This document shows positions 1-9,340 of a stretch of DNA of 38,461 bases, one piece after another. The position numbers were made by a program, and so were the translations under genes. The stretch spans positions 1 to 38,461 of the forward strand of contig JADIMB010000006.1 in assembly GCA_017694995.1 (NCBI GenBank). The letters run 5' to 3'. This stretch comes from Candidatus Cryptobacteroides faecavium (GTDB lineage Bacteria > Bacteroidota > Bacteroidia > Bacteroidales > UBA932). Every line of letters starts with the position of its first letter. The stretch's first letter is position 1. The notes beneath the pieces are model-generated. The model saw only the letters and a program-made list of their open reading frames with translations, was not told the origin of the DNA and ran no database searches.

Positions 1-75
1 GACAGCCCCTTGTTAAGGGGCGCCACCCCCTTCCTTCCCCCTCGCCGGGGGACCTGTCGCAGGCCACAGGCCTGC
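1..75. repeat. Two GC-rich hairpins at the window edge
   Basis: Two perfect stem-loops are visible. One spans 5-21, with 7-bp arms GCCCCTT/AAGGGGC and loop GTT. The other spans 59-75, with 7-bp arms GCAGGCC/GGCCTGC and loop ACA. The first begins with GACAGCCCC, as in the middle hairpin of the intergenic repeat at 18061-18098, so this may be another diverged copy cut by the window start. It could equally be the terminator of a gene lying to the left. No coding sequence is seen here. Confidence 0.4.
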
Positions 76-87
76 TCCTTAATAGGT

Positions 88-124
88 AATTCGATGTAAT
101 TTAATGATTTAAATTCATCGAATT
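88..124. promoter_or_regulatory. Inverted repeat upstream of the efflux operon, operator candidate
   Basis: Arms AATTCGATG (88-96) and CATCGAATT (116-124) are perfect complements. They extend inward as AATTTA/TAAATT with one bulged base, giving about 15 paired positions around a 6-nt centre. The palindrome ends 10 nt before a TAATTTTG -7 box (135-142), where a repressor could block RNA polymerase. No regulator gene for this operon is visible in the window, so operator function is inferred from position and symmetry only. Confidence 0.4.
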
Positions 125-134
125 CACGTTAGAA

Positions 135-142
135 TAATTTTG
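135..142 (+). promoter_or_regulatory. -7 box TAATTTTG of the efflux operon
   Basis: This matches the Bacteroidota -7 consensus TAnnTTTG exactly. No TTG is found at the expected -33 distance. It would give a 5' leader of about 120 nt before the preferred tolC-like start at 268. Confidence 0.45.
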
Positions 143-267
143 ATATAAAGAAGACTCTTTCAATGATTCCCAGACATATCCGGACTGGTGTCATTGTGCG
201 TATTGATTTTATTAGTACCTTTAAAGGATATTTTGAAGTTATAAGAACGAACTACAGATATGACCCT

Positions 268-1773
268 ATGAAGCTGACCGTATCTATTTGTAAAACAGTG
301 TTGTGCCTGTCGCTGGCTGTGCCGTTTCCGGTGGCCGGGGAGGGACTGGCTGCGGCCCAGACTGCGTCCATGACCCTCGGACAGGTGATAGAGCAGGCCA
401 GGACGAGTTCCGTGTCTGCCCTGGAGGCCAAGGCGTCGTTCGTGTCGAGCTACTGGGCGTGGCGGTCATACAAGGCCAGCCGTCTCCCTTCGCTCAACCT
501 CTATGGAAACCTCGCCTCGTTCGACCGGTCGCTGCGCCAGCTGCAGAACTACGAGACCGGGGAACTGGTCTACACAAGCAACTACAACATGCAGAACAGC
601 ATCGGCCTGTCCATCTCCCAGAATATCACATTCACAGGCGGTACCCTTTCCCTCTACTCTGACCTTTCGCGCATAGACCAGTTCGGGGTGGATGCCGGGA
701 AGACATATTATGCGCAGCCGGTGACTCTCTATTACGAGCAGCCGCTTCTTGCCTACAACCGCTTCAAATGGGAGAAGAAGCTCTCCCCGAGGGAGTACGA
801 AGTGGCCAGGCGCACTTATATAGAATCGATGGAGAATGTCACCATCAATGCTGTGCAGTACTACTTCCAGCTGATGCTGGCCAAGAGGAATTACGACAAG
901 GCCTGCACGAATTACGAGAATACCAGCCAGATGCACGCCATCGCCGCGCAGAGGATGGAATACGGTACAGTGACCAGGGACGAGTACCTGCAGCTGGAGC
1001 TGCGTATGCTCAATGACAGTATATCCATAAACGAGTCTTCGATAAAGGTGAAGGAGGCGCAGATGCTGCTGAATTCCCTGCTGGGGTACGGTGAGTCCTT
1101 CGAGATAGAGCCTGTGATGGAGGACGAGCTTCCCGATATATGGATGGACTATGACATCGTGATGGCCAAGGCTCTGGAGAATTCCTCCTTCAGGCTTGAA
1201 AATGAAATCAAGACTATCACGGCCGAGTCCGACATAGCCCAGGCCAAGGCCAACCGCGGGGCGACAGTGTCCCTGAGTGCCAAGTTCGGGCTTTCAAATA
1301 CAAATTCGGCTTTCCGCGAGACATACAAGAACCTCCTGGACCAGGAGGTGGTGGGGCTTACGTTCAGTATCCCTATTTTCGACTGGGGGATGGGCAAGGG
1401 CCGGGTCAAGGAAGCAGAGGCGAGGGCCGCTGTGGTCCGGGCCCAGGTGGAGCAGGCGGAGAACGACTACCGCCGGCAGATTTACACCGCTGTGGGCCAG
1501 TTCAACAGTCAGAGGCAGCAGTGCATAGTCTCCGGGAGGGCGAGCCGTATAGCACAGGAACGCTATGACCTGATGATGGAGAAGTTCCGCAACGGGACGG
1601 CTACCGTGACCGACCTTAACACGGCCCAGAGCGAGAACGACGAGGCCGCGGACAAGTATGTGAACGACTTGAGCAATTTCTGGAACTATTATTATACTCT
1701 CCGCCAGCTTACCCTCTATGATTTCATGGAGGGCAAGGATATCGAGGTGGATTTCGAGGAACTTCTGAAATAG
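268..1773 (+). CDS. TolC-family outer membrane efflux channel
   Basis: This is a 501-residue outer membrane factor of the TolC/OprM type. It would form the trimeric channel through which the RND pumps encoded downstream expel their substrates. An open frame reaches back to 163, but the ATG at 268 starts a clear signal peptide (MKLTVSICKTVLCLSLAVPF) with cleavage plausible near the AAAQ stretch, so 268 is preferred. The body has the two-fold helical repeats and amphipathic strands usual for the family, and its length is normal. No lipobox cysteine is visible, so it is probably not lipid-anchored. It is the first gene of a four-gene operon, 34 bp before the adaptor gene. The substrate cannot be read from the sequence. 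Confidence 0.9.
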   Translation: MKLTVSICKTVLCLSLAVPFPVAGEGLAAAQTASMTLGQVIEQARTSSVSALEAKASFVSSYWAWRSYKASRLPSLNLYGNLASFDRSLRQLQNYETGELVYTSNYNMQNSIGLSISQNITFTGGTLSLYSDLSRIDQFGVDAGKTYYAQPVTLYYEQPLLAYNRFKWEKKLSPREYEVARRTYIESMENVTINAVQYYFQLMLAKRNYDKACTNYENTSQMHAIAAQRMEYGTVTRDEYLQLELRMLNDSISINESSIKVKEAQMLLNSLLGYGESFEIEPVMEDELPDIWMDYDIVMAKALENSSFRLENEIKTITAESDIAQAKANRGATVSLSAKFGLSNTNSAFRETYKNLLDQEVVGLTFSIPIFDWGMGKGRVKEAEARAAVVRAQVEQAENDYRRQIYTAVGQFNSQRQQCIVSGRASRIAQERYDLMMEKFRNGTATVTDLNTAQSENDEAADKYVNDLSNFWNYYYTLRQLTLYDFMEGKDIEVDFEELLK

Positions 1774-1807
1774 ATCCTGCCCCAGCGGCACGATATAAAC
1801 TGACCGA

Positions 1808-2911
1808 ATGATGATGAAAAAGACTTTGATGACCATGATTCCGGCTGCGGCGCTTCTCCTTGTCATGGCGTGCGGATGCCGGAGCGGAGAGGAAAATACC
1901 GGTGATGTCCGTGACGGCAGGCTCCAGTATGAGGCCGAAAGGAATGAAGTGGAGGTGATGACCCTGGAGCGTACGGTGTTCACACGGCAGCTCATTTCCA
2001 ACGGCAGGCTCTCGGCCAGGGCCCGCAGCTCCCTTGCTTTCAGAGGGACAGGGATGATAGAGCAGGTGAACGCGCGCAACGGTGAGACTGTCCGGGCCGG
2101 GACAGTAATCGCGGCTTTGGACCGCACGGACAAGGCCATTGCCCTCAAATCCGCCCGTATAGCGATGGACAAGGCCGGCCTGGACCTGTACGATGTGCTT
2201 GCCGGACAGGGATACATGACTCGGGATACCTCGTCGGTGCCGGCGTCAGTGATGAAGATGGCCCGGATGCGCTCCGGGTACGATGCGGCCCTTAACAGTC
2301 TGCACCAGGCGGAGTATGATTACTCAGGGACTGTGCTCACGGCGCCTTTCACCGGGAAGGTGGCTGACATCAAGCTCGGGAGTTTCGAGCAGGCCTCCTC
2401 AGAGCCGTTCTGTACTCTTATAGATGACAGCAGTTTCGATGTGGACTTCACTGTCCTGGAGTCCGAGTACGGGTTCCTGGAGGAGGGGCTGAAGGTCAAA
2501 GTGACTCCTTTCTCGGGGGGCTCAGGGCATCTTTACGGCACGCTCACTTGCATAAACCCTACTGTGGACAAGAACGGGCAGGTGGCTGTGACGGCTACCG
2601 TGGAGAATGACGGCACGCTCATAGACGGGATGAATGTGAAGGTTACGGTCGAGAAGGATGTCCCGGGCCAGCTCGTGGTGCCCAAGAGTGCTGTGGTGAT
2701 AAGGGACAATCTCGAGGTCCTCTTCCGCCACAAGGACGGCAAGGCTCTCTGGACATACGTCCATACTCTCATGTCCAGCGGTGACAGCTATGTCGTGGTG
2801 CCGAATACCGACAGGGGGGCAGAGCTCAGTGAAGGTGACCAGGTGATCATCTCGGGCAACCTCAACCTTGCGGACGGCTCGTCGGTGGAAGTCAAGAAAT
2901 CCTCAAGATAG
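1808..2911 (+). CDS. RND efflux periplasmic adaptor lipoprotein (membrane fusion protein)
   Basis: This 367-residue adaptor of the HlyD/AcrA type would bridge the inner-membrane RND pump and the TolC-like channel. The N-terminus is a signal sequence ending in a cysteine-rich lipobox (LVMACGC), so it is probably anchored as a lipoprotein. The biotinyl-lipoyl-like half motif at about residues 75-105 (GMIEQVNARNGETVRAGTVI) and its second half near 170-190 (TVLTAPFTGKVADIKLG) flank a short helical hairpin. The beta-barrel and membrane-proximal domains follow. Three ATG codons in a row (1808, 1811, 1814) make the exact start ambiguous. The next pump gene starts 9 bp after the stop, consistent with one transcript. 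Confidence 0.9.
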   Translation: MMMKKTLMTMIPAAALLLVMACGCRSGEENTGDVRDGRLQYEAERNEVEVMTLERTVFTRQLISNGRLSARARSSLAFRGTGMIEQVNARNGETVRAGTVIAALDRTDKAIALKSARIAMDKAGLDLYDVLAGQGYMTRDTSSVPASVMKMARMRSGYDAALNSLHQAEYDYSGTVLTAPFTGKVADIKLGSFEQASSEPFCTLIDDSSFDVDFTVLESEYGFLEEGLKVKVTPFSGGSGHLYGTLTCINPTVDKNGQVAVTATVENDGTLIDGMNVKVTVEKDVPGQLVVPKSAVVIRDNLEVLFRHKDGKALWTYVHTLMSSGDSYVVVPNTDRGAELSEGDQVIISGNLNLADGSSVEVKKSSR

Positions 2912-2920
2912 AATCCCGCC

Positions 2921-5900
2921 ATGCTCAGAAGGATATTGGACAGGCCCATAACGGTCACTATGGCCCTTCTGGTGGTCATAGTTCTGGGAATCGTGAGCAT
3001 GAGGCTCCTCCCCATCTCCCTTATTCCGGAGGTGGACATACCGTATATCACGGTGCAGGTCTCTGCCCCGGATCTTTCGGCGAGGGAGATTGACGAGACG
3101 GTGGTCAAGCCTCTGAGGCAGCAGCTCATCCAGATACATTCCCTCGAGGACATACAGAGCGAGTCCAGGGACGGGAGCGGGAACATACGGCTCACATTCC
3201 GTCAGGGGGCGGATATAGACTACCTGTTCATCGAGGTCAACGAGAAGATTGACCGTTCGATGGGGGCCCTGCGGGAGATAGAGCGTCCTAAGGTGCTGAA
3301 ATCCAGTGCGACGGATATCCCTGCGTTCTATATCAACATGACTCTCAGGAATGAGTCCGCCCTGCCGGAGGGCACGGATACTTCCCTTTTCCCTGTCACG
3401 GAGCAGTTCACCAGGATGAGCCGTTTCGCTTCGGAAGTGGCGGTCAAGAGGATAGAGCAACTGGACGAGGTGGCGATGGTGGACATCAGCGGATGCGTGA
3501 CCCCGGAGATACTTGTCATCCCGGACCAGGAGGCCCTGCGCCGGATGGGCATGTCTGAGAGCGAGTTCGAGAGCTGCATAACCTCCGCGGACATCCGTCT
3601 CGGGAGTCTGACCATAAGGGACGGGGAGTACAGGTACAGCGTGAAGTTCCAGTCATTCGCCTCTGACAAGGAGGATATCGGGGACATTTATATAAACCGT
3701 GAGGGCAAGCTTTACCAGGTCAAGGACATCGCCAGGGTGATCGAGCATCCGGCCAAGCGCTCGGGGCTTGTGCGCTCTGAGGGAAGGGATGCCGTCACCA
3801 TGGCCGTGATCAAGCAGAGCGACGCCAAGATGGCGGACCTGAAGAGGAGTATAACCGGACTGATGGACCAGTTCGAGAAGGATTATCCTGACGTGGAGTT
3901 CGAAATCACGCGAGACCAGACGGAGCTTCTTGAATATTCCATCAACAACCTGGTCAGCAATATCATAGCCGGTGTGGTCCTGGCCTGCATCGTGATTTTC
4001 CTGTTCATGCAGGACTTCCGCTCTCCTACGCTGGTCGCGTTCACTATCCCGGCGGCCCTGGTGTTCTCCATGCTGGTGTTCTACGCCATTGGCTTGACTG
4101 TGAACATCATATCCCTTTCAGGACTTGTGCTCGGAGTGGGGATGATGGTGGACAATACCATCGTGCTCATTGACAATATCACGGCCCGGTGGCAGCGCGG
4201 TGACCCTCTCCGCAGGGCCGTGCTGAAGGGCACCTCCGAGGTGGTGGCACCTATGCTCAGTTCAGTGCTTACGACTTGTGCCGTTTTCATCCCGCTGATA
4301 TTCGTGAGCGGGATTGCAGGGGCCATGTTCTATGACCAGGCGATGGCCGTCACTGTCGTCCTCCTGACGGCGTATGTGGTGACTGTCACAGTGGTCCCGG
4401 TATATTACTGGTGGTGGTACAGGGGGTTCTCCTCGTTCAGGCCCAACCCTTTCCTGGAGAAATTCTCTTTCAGCAGGGTCATAGGCAAGTACGAGTCTGG
4501 CCTGATGTGGGTATTCCGCCACAGATGGGCGGGGTGGGGCCTGTTTGCCGCGTCCATTGCCGGCATCGCCGTGTGCTTCATCTGTATCCCGAAGGAAAAG
4601 CTCCCTGAGATTACATATACCGACATGATAATGAAGGTGGACTGGAACGACCATCTGTCCCTGGAGCAGAACACGGAGCGTGTCAAGGACATAGAATCTC
4701 TGGCGCAAGGCCATGTGACCCAGTTCACTTCGATGGTCGGGATGCAGCAGTTCGTGCTGAGCCACAGCGGGGACCCGTCCGTGTCGGAGGCTGTGCTTTA
4801 TTTCAAGTGTCCTGACGCGTCCTCCCTTGAGGAGCTGCGCAGGGCCATAGACGCTTTTCTGGCGCGTGGCTATCCGGAGGCTGTGTACAGTTTCGAGGCC
4901 TCTGGGAACATCTTCGACATGGTCTTTGCCGAAAAGGAGCCGGACCTGGTGGCAAGGCTGCGTCCTGTCTCTGTGCCTGAGCTGGATGCCGGGCTCCTGG
5001 AGTCCGTGAGGGCGAAGGTGGCCGGGCGTTTCCCGGGGATGTATATACCGGAGGTGGCCCTGAAGAAGGATATGCTGTATGTGGCGGACCCTCAGATGAT
5101 GGCCCTTTACGGAGTGACGTATTCCGACCTGGTGGACGTGCTGGAGAATGCCCTGAACAGTAACAGCCTGTTCAACATAGTCCAGGGAGATGAGACACTT
5201 CCTGTGGTCATGGGTGTGGATACCAGGGATATACATTCCATCATAGACGGCACGTCAATATGGAAGGACGGGCACGACATACCTGTGAATGTGCTGATGA
5301 AGCAGACATACGACGAGGACCTCAAGACCATGACTGCCGGTGCCGAGGGGAGTTTCTACCCTCTCTGCATGGACCTTTCCGGATACAGCGCCTCCGAGGT
5401 CATGGCCCTCGTGCGTGAAACGGTTCAGCGGGACGGGAATTTCGAGGTGAGCTTCAGCGGCTCTTATTTCTCCAACAGGAAGATGATCGGGGAGCTGGCA
5501 GTAGTGCTTGCCATAGCCCTCATACTGCTGTATCTCATCCTCGCGTCGCAGTTCGAGTCCCTGGTGCAGCCCCTTATCATCATGTCGGAGATTGTCATAG
5601 ACATATTCGGGGCGCTGCTGCTGCTCTGGGTGTGCGGCGCGACTATAAACCTTATGTCGATGATCGGGCTGGTGGTGGTCTGCGGGATTGTAATCAACGA
5701 CTCTATCCTCAAGATCGACACCATAAACAGGCTGCGGAAGGACGGGTTCCGTCTGAAGCATGCCATCATGGAGGCCGGGCAGCGGAGGCTCAAGGCCATT
5801 GTCATGACCTCCCTTACCACTATCCTTTCGGTGTGCCCTTTCCTGGGCAGGGGGAATATGGGGGATGACCTGCAGTACCCGATGTCGCTGGTGATTATCG

Positions 5901-5992
5901 CCGGGATGGTGGTCGGCACGACCATAAGCCTGTTCTTCGTGCCTATAGTCTATTACGAGATATACAAAAAGCAGGAGAATACGGAGAAATAA
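2921..5992 (+). CDS. RND-family inner-membrane efflux pump, first of a tandem pair
   Basis: This 1023-residue AcrB/CzcA-type transporter would use the proton or sodium gradient to extrude substrates through the adaptor and channel. It has the family layout: an N-terminal membrane helix, a large periplasmic loop, helices 2-6, a second large loop, and helices 8-12. In the TM4 signature (GVGMMVDNTIVLIDN) the first acidic relay residue is kept (D411), while the position of the second Asp of AcrB is Asn (N412). At the TM10 lysine position of AcrB there appears to be Asn (N926 in GIVINDSIL). That pattern resembles the CusA-like and other non-AcrB branches more than AcrB, so drug versus metal substrate is open. 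The second pump gene begins 6 bp after the stop. Confidence 0.9.
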   Translation: MLRRILDRPITVTMALLVVIVLGIVSMRLLPISLIPEVDIPYITVQVSAPDLSAREIDETVVKPLRQQLIQIHSLEDIQSESRDGSGNIRLTFRQGADIDYLFIEVNEKIDRSMGALREIERPKVLKSSATDIPAFYINMTLRNESALPEGTDTSLFPVTEQFTRMSRFASEVAVKRIEQLDEVAMVDISGCVTPEILVIPDQEALRRMGMSESEFESCITSADIRLGSLTIRDGEYRYSVKFQSFASDKEDIGDIYINREGKLYQVKDIARVIEHPAKRSGLVRSEGRDAVTMAVIKQSDAKMADLKRSITGLMDQFEKDYPDVEFEITRDQTELLEYSINNLVSNIIAGVVLACIVIFLFMQDFRSPTLVAFTIPAALVFSMLVFYAIGLTVNIISLSGLVLGVGMMVDNTIVLIDNITARWQRGDPLRRAVLKGTSEVVAPMLSSVLTTCAVFIPLIFVSGIAGAMFYDQAMAVTVVLLTAYVVTVTVVPVYYWWWYRGFSSFRPNPFLEKFSFSRVIGKYESGLMWVFRHRWAGWGLFAASIAGIAVCFICIPKEKLPEITYTDMIMKVDWNDHLSLEQNTERVKDIESLAQGHVTQFTSMVGMQQFVLSHSGDPSVSEAVLYFKCPDASSLEELRRAIDAFLARGYPEAVYSFEASGNIFDMVFAEKEPDLVARLRPVSVPELDAGLLESVRAKVAGRFPGMYIPEVALKKDMLYVADPQMMALYGVTYSDLVDVLENALNSNSLFNIVQGDETLPVVMGVDTRDIHSIIDGTSIWKDGHDIPVNVLMKQTYDEDLKTMTAGAEGSFYPLCMDLSGYSASEVMALVRETVQRDGNFEVSFSGSYFSNRKMIGELAVVLAIALILLYLILASQFESLVQPLIIMSEIVIDIFGALLLLWVCGATINLMSMIGLVVVCGIVINDSILKIDTINRLRKDGFRLKHAIMEAGQRRLKAIVMTSLTTILSVCPFLGRGNMGDDLQYPMSLVIIAGMVVGTTISLFFVPIVYYEIYKKQENTEK

Positions 5993-5998
5993 AAGGCA

Positions 5999-8900
5999 AT
6001 GGACATCAGAAGGACAGACACATCGGCCCTCGGAGGAGGGACTGCCCCGGGAGCAATGCCAGGGCGCAGGCGGGGCATCCCTGCCTTCTCCGTGCTGCTT
6101 ATAATGGCTGTCGCTGCTGTCATCGGCATAGCTTCAATACCTATGCTGAATGTCCAGTATGCCCCTTCCGTCACCGGGCGCTCGATAAGCGTCTCCTTCA
6201 CGTGGAACGGGGCTTCCGAGCGTATCATGGAGGCCGAGGTCACATCCAGGATCGAGGGTGTCCTCTCCGGAATGAAGAACTGCACATCCATCTCGTCTGT
6301 CTCGGACAAGGGCTCCGGCAGCGTGACCCTGGACTTCCGCAAGGGGACGGATATGGCTGCGGCGCGTTTCGAGGTGGCTTCGCGCATCAGGAACATATTC
6401 CATTCTCTCCCCGAGGAGGTCAGCTATCCGGACATTTCGCTTGACACCAGGGGGACAGGAAGCACCACGGCCATTTCGTATGTGCTGAAAAGCCCGCTTC
6501 CGTCCATGGAGATCGAGAAGTTCGTGTCGGAGCGTCTCCTGACACCCCTTTCATCGGTCGACGGTGTGGACAAGGTCTCTTTCTGGGGTGCCACACCGTT
6601 TGAGCTGGAGGTGGAGTTCGATTCCCGCCTGGCGTCTGCGGCAGGTGTCACCGCCACCGAGATCGCCGATGCGTTCAACAGTTACTTCAACACGGAGATG
6701 CTTGGCCTTGTCCGCTCCGGAGAAGGCCTTATAAACCTGAAGCTCCGCAACAGGACGTCATCGGACCTGGGAAGCATCCCGGTGAAGTCCGCTCACGGGC
6801 ATGTAATCTTTCTGAGGGACCTGGCCACATGGAGGTACAAGGAGTCCGTACCTACCTCGTATTTCAGGCTGAACGGGCTGAACACCCTCACACTGGCCGT
6901 CTCCACGGCCCCCGGTACAAATCTTCTGACAGTGGTCGGGGATGTCAAGGAGAAGATGGCCGCTCTCCAGGAGAATTTCCCTCAGGAGATAACCGCTTCC
7001 ATAAGCCAGGACTCGTCGGAGTATATTTCCGGCGAACTGGACAAGCTGTATTTCAGGACATTGCTGTGTATCCTGATATTGCTCGTGTTTGTGTATCTGG
7101 TGAACAGGTCGTGGCGGTACCTGATGATCATCTCCACCACTTTGGCGGTGAATATCCTTGTGGCTGTGGTCATCTACAATCTTTCGGGGCTCTCCATCCA
7201 CATCTATACCCTTGCCGGCATCACGGTCTCGCTGGGTATCATCATCGATACTTCCATTGTGATGGTGGACCATTATTCATATTACCGCGACCGGTCGGTG
7301 TTCCCGGCTCTGCTGGGGGCCACTGCCACTACTGTGGGCGCCCTGTGCGTGGTGATGCTGCTCCCGGAGGAGGACAAGAAGAACCTGGCGGACTTCTCCC
7401 TGGTGATAATCATCAATCTTTCTGTCGCCCTGGTGACCGCCTGGCTGTTCATCCCGTCTCTGCTGGACCGCTTCCCGATAAAAAGGAGCGCATACAGCCT
7501 CTCTGTACGCAGACGCAGGCGGGTGATAAAGTGGAACAGATTCTATGTCAGATATATAGACTGGGGGCAGAGGCACAGGTGGGTCTTCATGACGGCCCTG
7601 GTAGCGGGGTTCGGTATACCGCTGTGCGTCCTTCCTGCTAAAGTGGCGGAGGACAAGCCTCGGGAGCAGTGGACTTTCTGGGAGCGCACATACAATTCCG
7701 TCATGTCCTGGCGGCCGTATGCGGACAACAAGAATACGGTCGACAATGTGGCCGGGACATCTTTCGCCTTGTTCCACAAGGCCATAAACAAGGGGAACTT
7801 CTACCGCGAGCCTGGCCGTGACATGCTGTATGTCAGTGCGGGGATGCCGGAGGGCTGCACGGTGGCACAGCTCAACGAGGTGGTGGGCTATATGGAGAAC
7901 TACCTCAGCCAGTTTGACCAGATAGAGTCATTCACCACCAATATCTGGTCTTACGACAACGCGATGATCCAGGTACAGTTCAAGCCGGAGTACGAGAAGA
8001 CTTCTTTCCCTGCCGAGCTGAAGGCCCAGGTGATGTCTATGGCCAGCAACTACGGCGGCGCGACATGGCGTGTGTGGGGTATAAATGACAGCTATTTCAA
8101 CAACAATGTCACCACCAGCTACAAGAGCAACCGCATCATTCTCACAGGCTACAATTATGACGAGCTCATCACCTATGCCGGGATGCTTGTGGACCGCCTG
8201 TCTGAGAACAGGAGGGTGTCCGGGCCCGAGATAATGAGCAGGGGGTGGAACGGCTTCGCCGGGAACGAGTTCAACATAGACTATGATTTCGGGAAGATGG
8301 CCGCCTTGGGGGTGAGCCCGTACAAGTATTATTCGGTGCTGTACTCCATGTTGTACGACCAGAGGATGAGGGACATAATGATAGACGGGGAGATGACCTC
8401 CACGGTGCTGCGTTCATCCCAGGCGGACAGTTTCGACCTGTGGAATGTGCGCAATTCCCAGGTGAGTGTGGACAGCCTCAAGGTGAAACTCTCGGAAATA
8501 GGCTCCATAGAGAAGAAGCGCACGGGCCTTTCCATATACAGGCACAACCAGTCCTATGAAGTGACGGTCGGATATGACTTCATCGGTTCCTACGAGCTCT
8601 CGAAGTCCCTTACGGAAAAGACTGTCAAGTATATGAACGAAGAGGTCCTCCCTGTCGGCTACAAGGCTGACGTGCCGGATTACTGGTGGGGGGCCGGCAA
8701 GCAGATCCAGTACGCATGGCTGCTCTTGCTCATCATCGCTATCATATACGTCATGTGCGCGATGACATTCGAGTCCGTCCGCCTGCCGTTTGCCGTGATA
8801 CTGATGATACCAGTGTCGTTCATAGGTGTGTTCCTGGTCTTCGGGGCGTTTGATTTCCCGTTTGACCAGGGCGGGTTCGCCGCTTTCGTGATGCTCAGCG

Positions 8901-9229
8901 GCATAGTGGTGAATGCGGGCATCTACCTCATAAACCAGTTCCAGGACATACGCTCTGTGGCAGAGCGCAGAGGCAGGCGCAGCCGCTCCCGGACTGCCAT
9001 ACGCCAGTGGGTCAAGGCGTACAACCACAAGATAAACCCTACCATGCTCACCATCATCTCCACCATTCTCGGCCTCATACCGTTCCTTTTCGACGGCCCC
9101 GAAGAGGTGTTCTGGTTTGCCTTCGCCATCGGCACCATCGGAGGCATGGCTTTCTCCATCCTTGCCCTGCTGTTCTACCTTCCGGTCTTCTGCTTCAAGG
9201 TGAGGAAGAAAAGCCGTATCGCTCTGTAA
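5999..9229 (+). CDS. RND-family inner-membrane efflux pump, second of a tandem pair
   Basis: This 1076-residue RND transporter has the same 12-helix, two-loop layout as the gene before it but is only distantly similar, so this is not a recent duplication. Its TM4 motif reads GIIIDTSIVMVD, with one acidic residue (D417) followed by Thr (T418). The TM10 position of the AcrB lysine is Asn (N972 in GIVVNAGIY). The N-terminus carries about 25 polar residues before the first helix, and a start at the internal ATG near 6056 is possible. An AAAAGG ribosome-binding-like stretch precedes the ATG at 5999. With one adaptor and one channel gene for two pumps, a mixed trimer in the manner of MdtB/MdtC is plausible. 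Confidence 0.88.
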   Translation: MDIRRTDTSALGGGTAPGAMPGRRRGIPAFSVLLIMAVAAVIGIASIPMLNVQYAPSVTGRSISVSFTWNGASERIMEAEVTSRIEGVLSGMKNCTSISSVSDKGSGSVTLDFRKGTDMAAARFEVASRIRNIFHSLPEEVSYPDISLDTRGTGSTTAISYVLKSPLPSMEIEKFVSERLLTPLSSVDGVDKVSFWGATPFELEVEFDSRLASAAGVTATEIADAFNSYFNTEMLGLVRSGEGLINLKLRNRTSSDLGSIPVKSAHGHVIFLRDLATWRYKESVPTSYFRLNGLNTLTLAVSTAPGTNLLTVVGDVKEKMAALQENFPQEITASISQDSSEYISGELDKLYFRTLLCILILLVFVYLVNRSWRYLMIISTTLAVNILVAVVIYNLSGLSIHIYTLAGITVSLGIIIDTSIVMVDHYSYYRDRSVFPALLGATATTVGALCVVMLLPEEDKKNLADFSLVIIINLSVALVTAWLFIPSLLDRFPIKRSAYSLSVRRRRRVIKWNRFYVRYIDWGQRHRWVFMTALVAGFGIPLCVLPAKVAEDKPREQWTFWERTYNSVMSWRPYADNKNTVDNVAGTSFALFHKAINKGNFYREPGRDMLYVSAGMPEGCTVAQLNEVVGYMENYLSQFDQIESFTTNIWSYDNAMIQVQFKPEYEKTSFPAELKAQVMSMASNYGGATWRVWGINDSYFNNNVTTSYKSNRIILTGYNYDELITYAGMLVDRLSENRRVSGPEIMSRGWNGFAGNEFNIDYDFGKMAALGVSPYKYYSVLYSMLYDQRMRDIMIDGEMTSTVLRSSQADSFDLWNVRNSQVSVDSLKVKLSEIGSIEKKRTGLSIYRHNQSYEVTVGYDFIGSYELSKSLTEKTVKYMNEEVLPVGYKADVPDYWWGAGKQIQYAWLLLLIIAIIYVMCAMTFESVRLPFAVILMIPVSFIGVFLVFGAFDFPFDQGGFAAFVMLSGIVVNAGIYLINQFQDIRSVAERRGRRSRSRTAIRQWVKAYNHKINPTMLTIISTILGLIPFLFDGPEEVFWFAFAIGTIGGMAFSILALLFYLPVFCFKVRKKSRIAL

Positions 9230-9252
9230 ATCCGGCCTGTCCATCAAAAGAA

Positions 9253-9284
9253 TTTGGTATTTGCCAGAAACTTTTTTACATTTG
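9253..9284 (+). promoter_or_regulatory. Promoter candidate TTTG-N20-TACATTTG
   Basis: A TTTG (9253-9256) lies 20 nt before TACATTTG (9277-9284), which matches the Bacteroidota -33/-7 pattern. Transcription would begin near 9290 and run through the multi-hairpin repeat at 9341-9510 before reaching the ROK kinase start at 9522, giving a structured leader of about 230 nt. Confidence 0.5.
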
Positions 9285-9340
9285 TATTGCAATTAATGTA
9301 TGAACATACTACAGTATGTAGTAATCATTGGTATAATATA

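Noticed and set aside
163..267. Extended N-terminus for the TolC-like protein starting at 163
   Set aside because: The extra 35 residues precede a complete signal peptide that starts at 268, which would be an unlikely place for one. The stretch is AT-rich like an intergenic leader.
4262..5236. Long open frame on the minus strand opposite the first RND pump
   Set aside because: It lies wholly inside a clear RND gene, is His/Arg/Gly-rich without any motif, and is explained as a mirror of a GC-rich coding sequence. Similar antisense frames opposite nuoL, nuoM, hppA and copA were dropped for the same reason.
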